Assembly: GCA_023014335.1 (NCBI GenBank)
Contig: JAECYW010000001.1
Location: 1,984,001-2,048,000, forward strand
Length of the DNA: 64,000 nucleotides
Source of the DNA: Galerina marginata
Taxonomy: Eukaryota > Basidiomycota > Agaricomycetes > Agaricales > Galerinaceae
Reading direction: 5' to 3'
The position numbers and the translations under genes are program-made. The notes under the pieces were generated by a model that saw only the letters and a program-made list of their open reading frames with translations, made no database searches and was not told the origin of the DNA. Below, one piece after another: positions 60,963-64,000 of the stretch (positions are counted from its first letter, which is position 1; each line of letters begins with the position of its first letter).

Positions 60963-62053
60963 ATGAATCTGGTTACTTCAAAGGAATTAGGAGCTCAGCT
61001 TCTTAGCACTCACCCAGTTGTACCCCTTCGCCTAGGTTAGCCTTAACCACCCCGTCTGCACTTGATCCATACAACCAGACCGACCTCACTTGGCAGCTGA
61101 TACGTGGAAAGCGGCAAGAACGTGGAACGATGCCTTCTTGGACGATCCAATGATAACGTACCTTCGCGCTGTAATTATTCTATTATCTCAAGCAGGCATG
61201 CTCGCTGATCACAACACCAGGGCGAGAAGCCACGATCTACCTCCAACAGAGTGGCGGTCACAGTCATATTGGCATTGTGGATGCAAAGCAAGGTAGTTCT
61301 TACCGTTAACGGAGGTGCTGCATTGATTGTTGCGTGAGCACTCCCAGGAGAAGAAATCTGGTCACATTATTTATCATTTTGACTATTTCAGGTCTCCTGT
61401 TCAAACTGGATCTCCTCCAATTGAAAGGTTGGCGGATATACTAATAAACTGGACAACCACGGCAGCGCAGAAATTGGGGACTGCGGAACAGAAGAAGGTT
61501 GATCCTTTGAATTACTCTAATCTTACTGCTTTACCTAACCAGTTTTCAGAGGAATAAAGAGACAAAAGAGAAGATAGCCAAGGTCACGGCTTTGGTGCTG
61601 GGTGATAGGGTGAACGAAATGTTGCATGTTTCTTTATTGGCGACGGAGCCACAAAGTCAGGGCCAGGGACTTGGTTCTGCACTCCTGGAAACAGTGACAA
61701 GCTATGTATGATATGTAGATCTCATTCAAGAAGACGAGATAAACTGAAGAACATCCTAATAGGCCGACATCCTCGGTCAATCGGCTTGGCTCGTGTCAAG
61801 CAACGTCCTCAATACCGGTTTTTATAACTCGCACGGATTCAAAACTGTTGGAGAGGCATATTTAGGAGACGACAACTCGGAGTGGCATCAAGCCCCCGTC
61901 ATCATTCGAATTGTAAGTTCGTCGCAATTAAATTTTATCTGGTTTAACGAACAAGCAACGCAGATGGTTCGAGAAAGTAAAAGGCAGCCTTCATCATTAG
62001 TGGAAAAAGATCCCAGCTCTTTTGTTCGTATCGACTCTGTTTACTTTTCTTAA
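60963..62053 (+). CDS. GNAT-family N-acetyltransferase, copy 1 of a tandem pair
   Basis: Exons 60963-61035, 61097-61170, 61221-61333, 61392-61497, 61543-61705, 61763-61912 and 61964-62053 give about 256 residues. The acetyl-CoA-binding loop is EPQSQGQGLGSALLETV (motif A, QxxGxG/A). It is preceded by the beta strand HVSLLATE and followed by WLVSSNVLNTGFYNSHGF (motif B). The N-terminal part, TWKAARTWNDAFLDDP, is shared with copy 2. The fifth exon is one base out of phase at its start (TTTT at 61543-61546 where TTT fits). Exon layout equals that of copy 2, proving common ancestry. Substrate unknown. Confidence 0.75.
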
Positions 62054-62657
62054 AGCGCCGTGGGAAGCAATTCTTGGCCGAGTCTTGCTCATTGCTTGCA
62101 AGTAAATGAGCACGGCTTTACATATGACCGCCTTCTGTGTGATGGCGGTTAACAGGCACTGCGTTAACGAACCAGCAAGCCGTGAATGCCGATAAATGGT
62201 GTGTGCGTTCTACCCAGAAACTCAGGCTGGCTTCGACCCCAGACCGAATAATGAATATGGTGTCTGGATTAGTCAACTGGCACAGAAGTCCTGATTTCTT
62301 CGACTCGACGGTGATACATGGTTTGTGAGGTCTGTTCATAAGATGTAAGAATTCCCAGTGTATACTCACATGTGTTCATTCAGAGTGTCAGCAATTCTTT
62401 GCCGAATATTCTGACATAAAGGCTGCTGCGTGCGCAGTATACACGCTTAATTCAAGCTCTGAACAGTGAATACATAAGATAATCTACGGTCAGATGGGAC
62501 CGTCTGATTGACAGATCCTAGTGAGTGACCCAAGCGCAGTCCAATGCTGCGGGCAGGCTATCAGTGGGTCCTGAGTTACGGTTAGCATAAAGGTCAGGAT
62601 GAGATGGAAGACCTCGCCTTGACTCACTATCGCAGTTCTGAATCGCATTGACCCAAA
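62054..62657. other. Spacer between the tandem GNAT genes
   Basis: A 604-bp spacer that must hold the 3' end of copy 1 and the promoter of copy 2. I see no conserved frame or repeat in it. Confidence 0.4.
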
Positions 62658-63707
62658 ATGCACGGGTTCAACGAAGAAACGCCACTACTATTGCTTGATG
62701 AGCTCATTGTTCCCCTCCGTCAAAGTACGTTCCACGATTAAAGAATATTTGTTTACCGAAAATATCTGATCAAGACAAAGGCAACGTATGGAAGGCGGCT
62801 AGGACTTGGGTAGAAGCATTCGAAAACGATCCTCAAATGCGTTACTTACGCAGCGTAGGCTCAATCTTGCGCTGCATTGGTTGTTTCAGAACTAAAAGGC
62901 CCGGCAGAACCAAAGACAAACAGCTTGGATGAAGTTCATAGACAGGATCGCTATGGCGTCTATCATGACTGTGTTCATCCGCAGAAAAGTCGCACTCACC
63001 GTACATTCGGGTGCAGCCTTTGTTATCGGGTAAGTTAACCAAGCAATCTGATACATCTCGGGGTGAAAACTCGTACACAAGCTCCCCCGGCCTCGGTGAA
63101 CCAACGCCCAGGACGCAGATAGACCGTGTCCTTGACACCATTGTAGGTGGCCTTGCTTCGGTTGTAAGCAGAAAATTCTTTTCAGCTGAACAGAGCAAGG
63201 TCTGTCACGTTTCGATTGCTCCAGACAAGATATCTTATTCGAAGGTTTCCAGAGGAACAAAGAACTTGAAGAAAAAACCCAAGTGGCAATCAAGGCTGCA
63301 TTAGAAAAGAATGGAAGGAAACTGAGCGAGATGCTATCAGTCATGATTCTTGCAACAGAGCCAGCAAGCCAGAAACGTGGTTATGGCGGGGAGTTATTAG
63401 ACGCGATAACCAGTTTGGTCGGTCTTCCTTCATTGAATATCCATTTCTCGAGCAAACATGTTTGGATAGGCGGATGTGACTGGCCAGGTATCCTGGTTAC
63501 TTTCTAGCAACAGTCGAAACACGCAGTTTTACAGGTTGCATGGATTTGAGATTGCGGGTGAAGCCGTTGTTGGTGACCAAAACCCTACATGGCATGAAGC
63601 ACCTGTCGTGGTCAGGATTGTAAGTCCCTTCCAATATAAATATATAATCAATCTCAAGGGGGCGTATTTGGCTTTAGATGGCAAGAGAACCTCGAAGGCG
63701 GCAATAA
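62658..63707 (+). CDS. GNAT-family N-acetyltransferase, copy 2 of a tandem pair
   Basis: Exons 62658-62724, 62781-62854, 62899-63029, 63112-63199, 63245-63417, 63470-63619 and 63678-63707 give about 237 residues. Corresponding marks: VWKAARTWVEAFENDP, RKVALTVHSGAAFVIG, EPASQKRGYGGELLDAI (motif A) and WLLSSNSRNTQFYRLHGF (motif B), ending VRIMAREPRRRQ. The junction 63199/63245 is out of phase by one base missing or two extra, the same junction that is faulty in copy 1. Either the exon boundary is misjudged in both, or both have drifted. The protein tail is shorter than in copy 1. Confidence 0.75.
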
Positions 63708-64000
63708 CTCAACTGCAACACTAATTTTGATCTGGGGGATTGGGGCATAAGTTTTGACAGAAGTCTGTACAAGAAGGTTTAGGAATATCTACCGTAAGCG
63801 CAGGCTGAAGGATGTAAAAAAAAGTTATGACGAGTGCATGGTTCAATGCTGCGGGACAGAACTAAGATCAAAGTTGCCTAAGAATATCTTCAGCATCCAT
63901 CCAAAGGTCTCTTTGCTTCCATACGCCAGCAATCGTTGTGATGATAATCCAACATGAGGATTGCTCCATCTTTCTTGGAGAAGTTATTTCTGAATTCCAA

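Overview
This window looks like basidiomycete (most likely Agaricomycetes, mushroom-forming) nuclear DNA. Genes are dense (about one per 2 kb) and lie on both strands. Almost every gene is cut by many short introns, mostly 43-65 bp, with fungal GT..AG and CTNAC-like branch signals. The proteins are eukaryotic housekeeping families with fungal accessories (Lcl2, Svp26, a Kre9/Knh1-like wall protein, secreted PEBP). I see no CRISPR array, operon or phage feature. All exon coordinates were derived by hand from splice signals and reading frame.

Left part (1-18 kb): a possible small coiled-coil gene at the edge; RCC1 (Ran GEF, minus); a multi-exon aldehyde dehydrogenase (plus); ESCRT-III Vps60 (minus); an unrecognised protein (minus) with a 109-bp inverted repeat upstream; homoserine O-acetyltransferase (minus); a 982-residue Ser/Pro/Gly-rich protein (plus); a second ESCRT-III gene, Did2 (minus), divergent from Svp26 (plus). 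Middle (18-32 kb): a 22-exon synaptojanin (plus); SF3A3 (minus) back-to-back with eIF4A3/FAL1 (plus) across a 97-bp gap; a 2.4-kb stretch without a convincing gene; SF3B6, a PEBP-like secreted protein and Lcl2 (all minus); then a 383-bp Tc1/mariner-type MITE.

Right part (33-64 kb): an unrecognised protein with a KEN box; RPA190, the Pol I largest subunit (minus, 16 exons, three of them micro-exons over the catalytic motif); an AUH-type enoyl-CoA hydratase (plus); Sec10 (minus) divergent from Rix1 (plus); Rrn11 (minus) divergent from an aftiphilin/Laa2-like adaptor candidate (plus); a single-pass membrane protein (minus); an unrecognised coiled-coil protein (minus); an ACMSD-type amidohydrolase (plus) convergent with quinolinate phosphoribosyltransferase BNA6 (minus); a ChrA-type transporter (plus); a Kre9/Knh1-like GPI protein (minus); and a tandem pair of GNAT acetyltransferases (plus).

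Functional grouping is noticeable: vesicle traffic (Vps60, Did2, Svp26, synaptojanin, Sec10, Laa2-like), pre-mRNA splicing and EJC (SF3A3, FAL1, SF3B6), Pol I and ribosome assembly (RPA190, Rix1, Rrn11), and the branch point of de novo NAD synthesis (ACMSD-like plus BNA6).

An important caveat: about eight otherwise well-conserved genes cannot be read through as given, because they need single-base corrections. Most need one base removed from a short C or G run, while neighbouring long genes (RPA190, SEC10, FAL1, AUH) are perfectly in frame. I treat these as probable consensus errors rather than pseudogenes, and mark each one.
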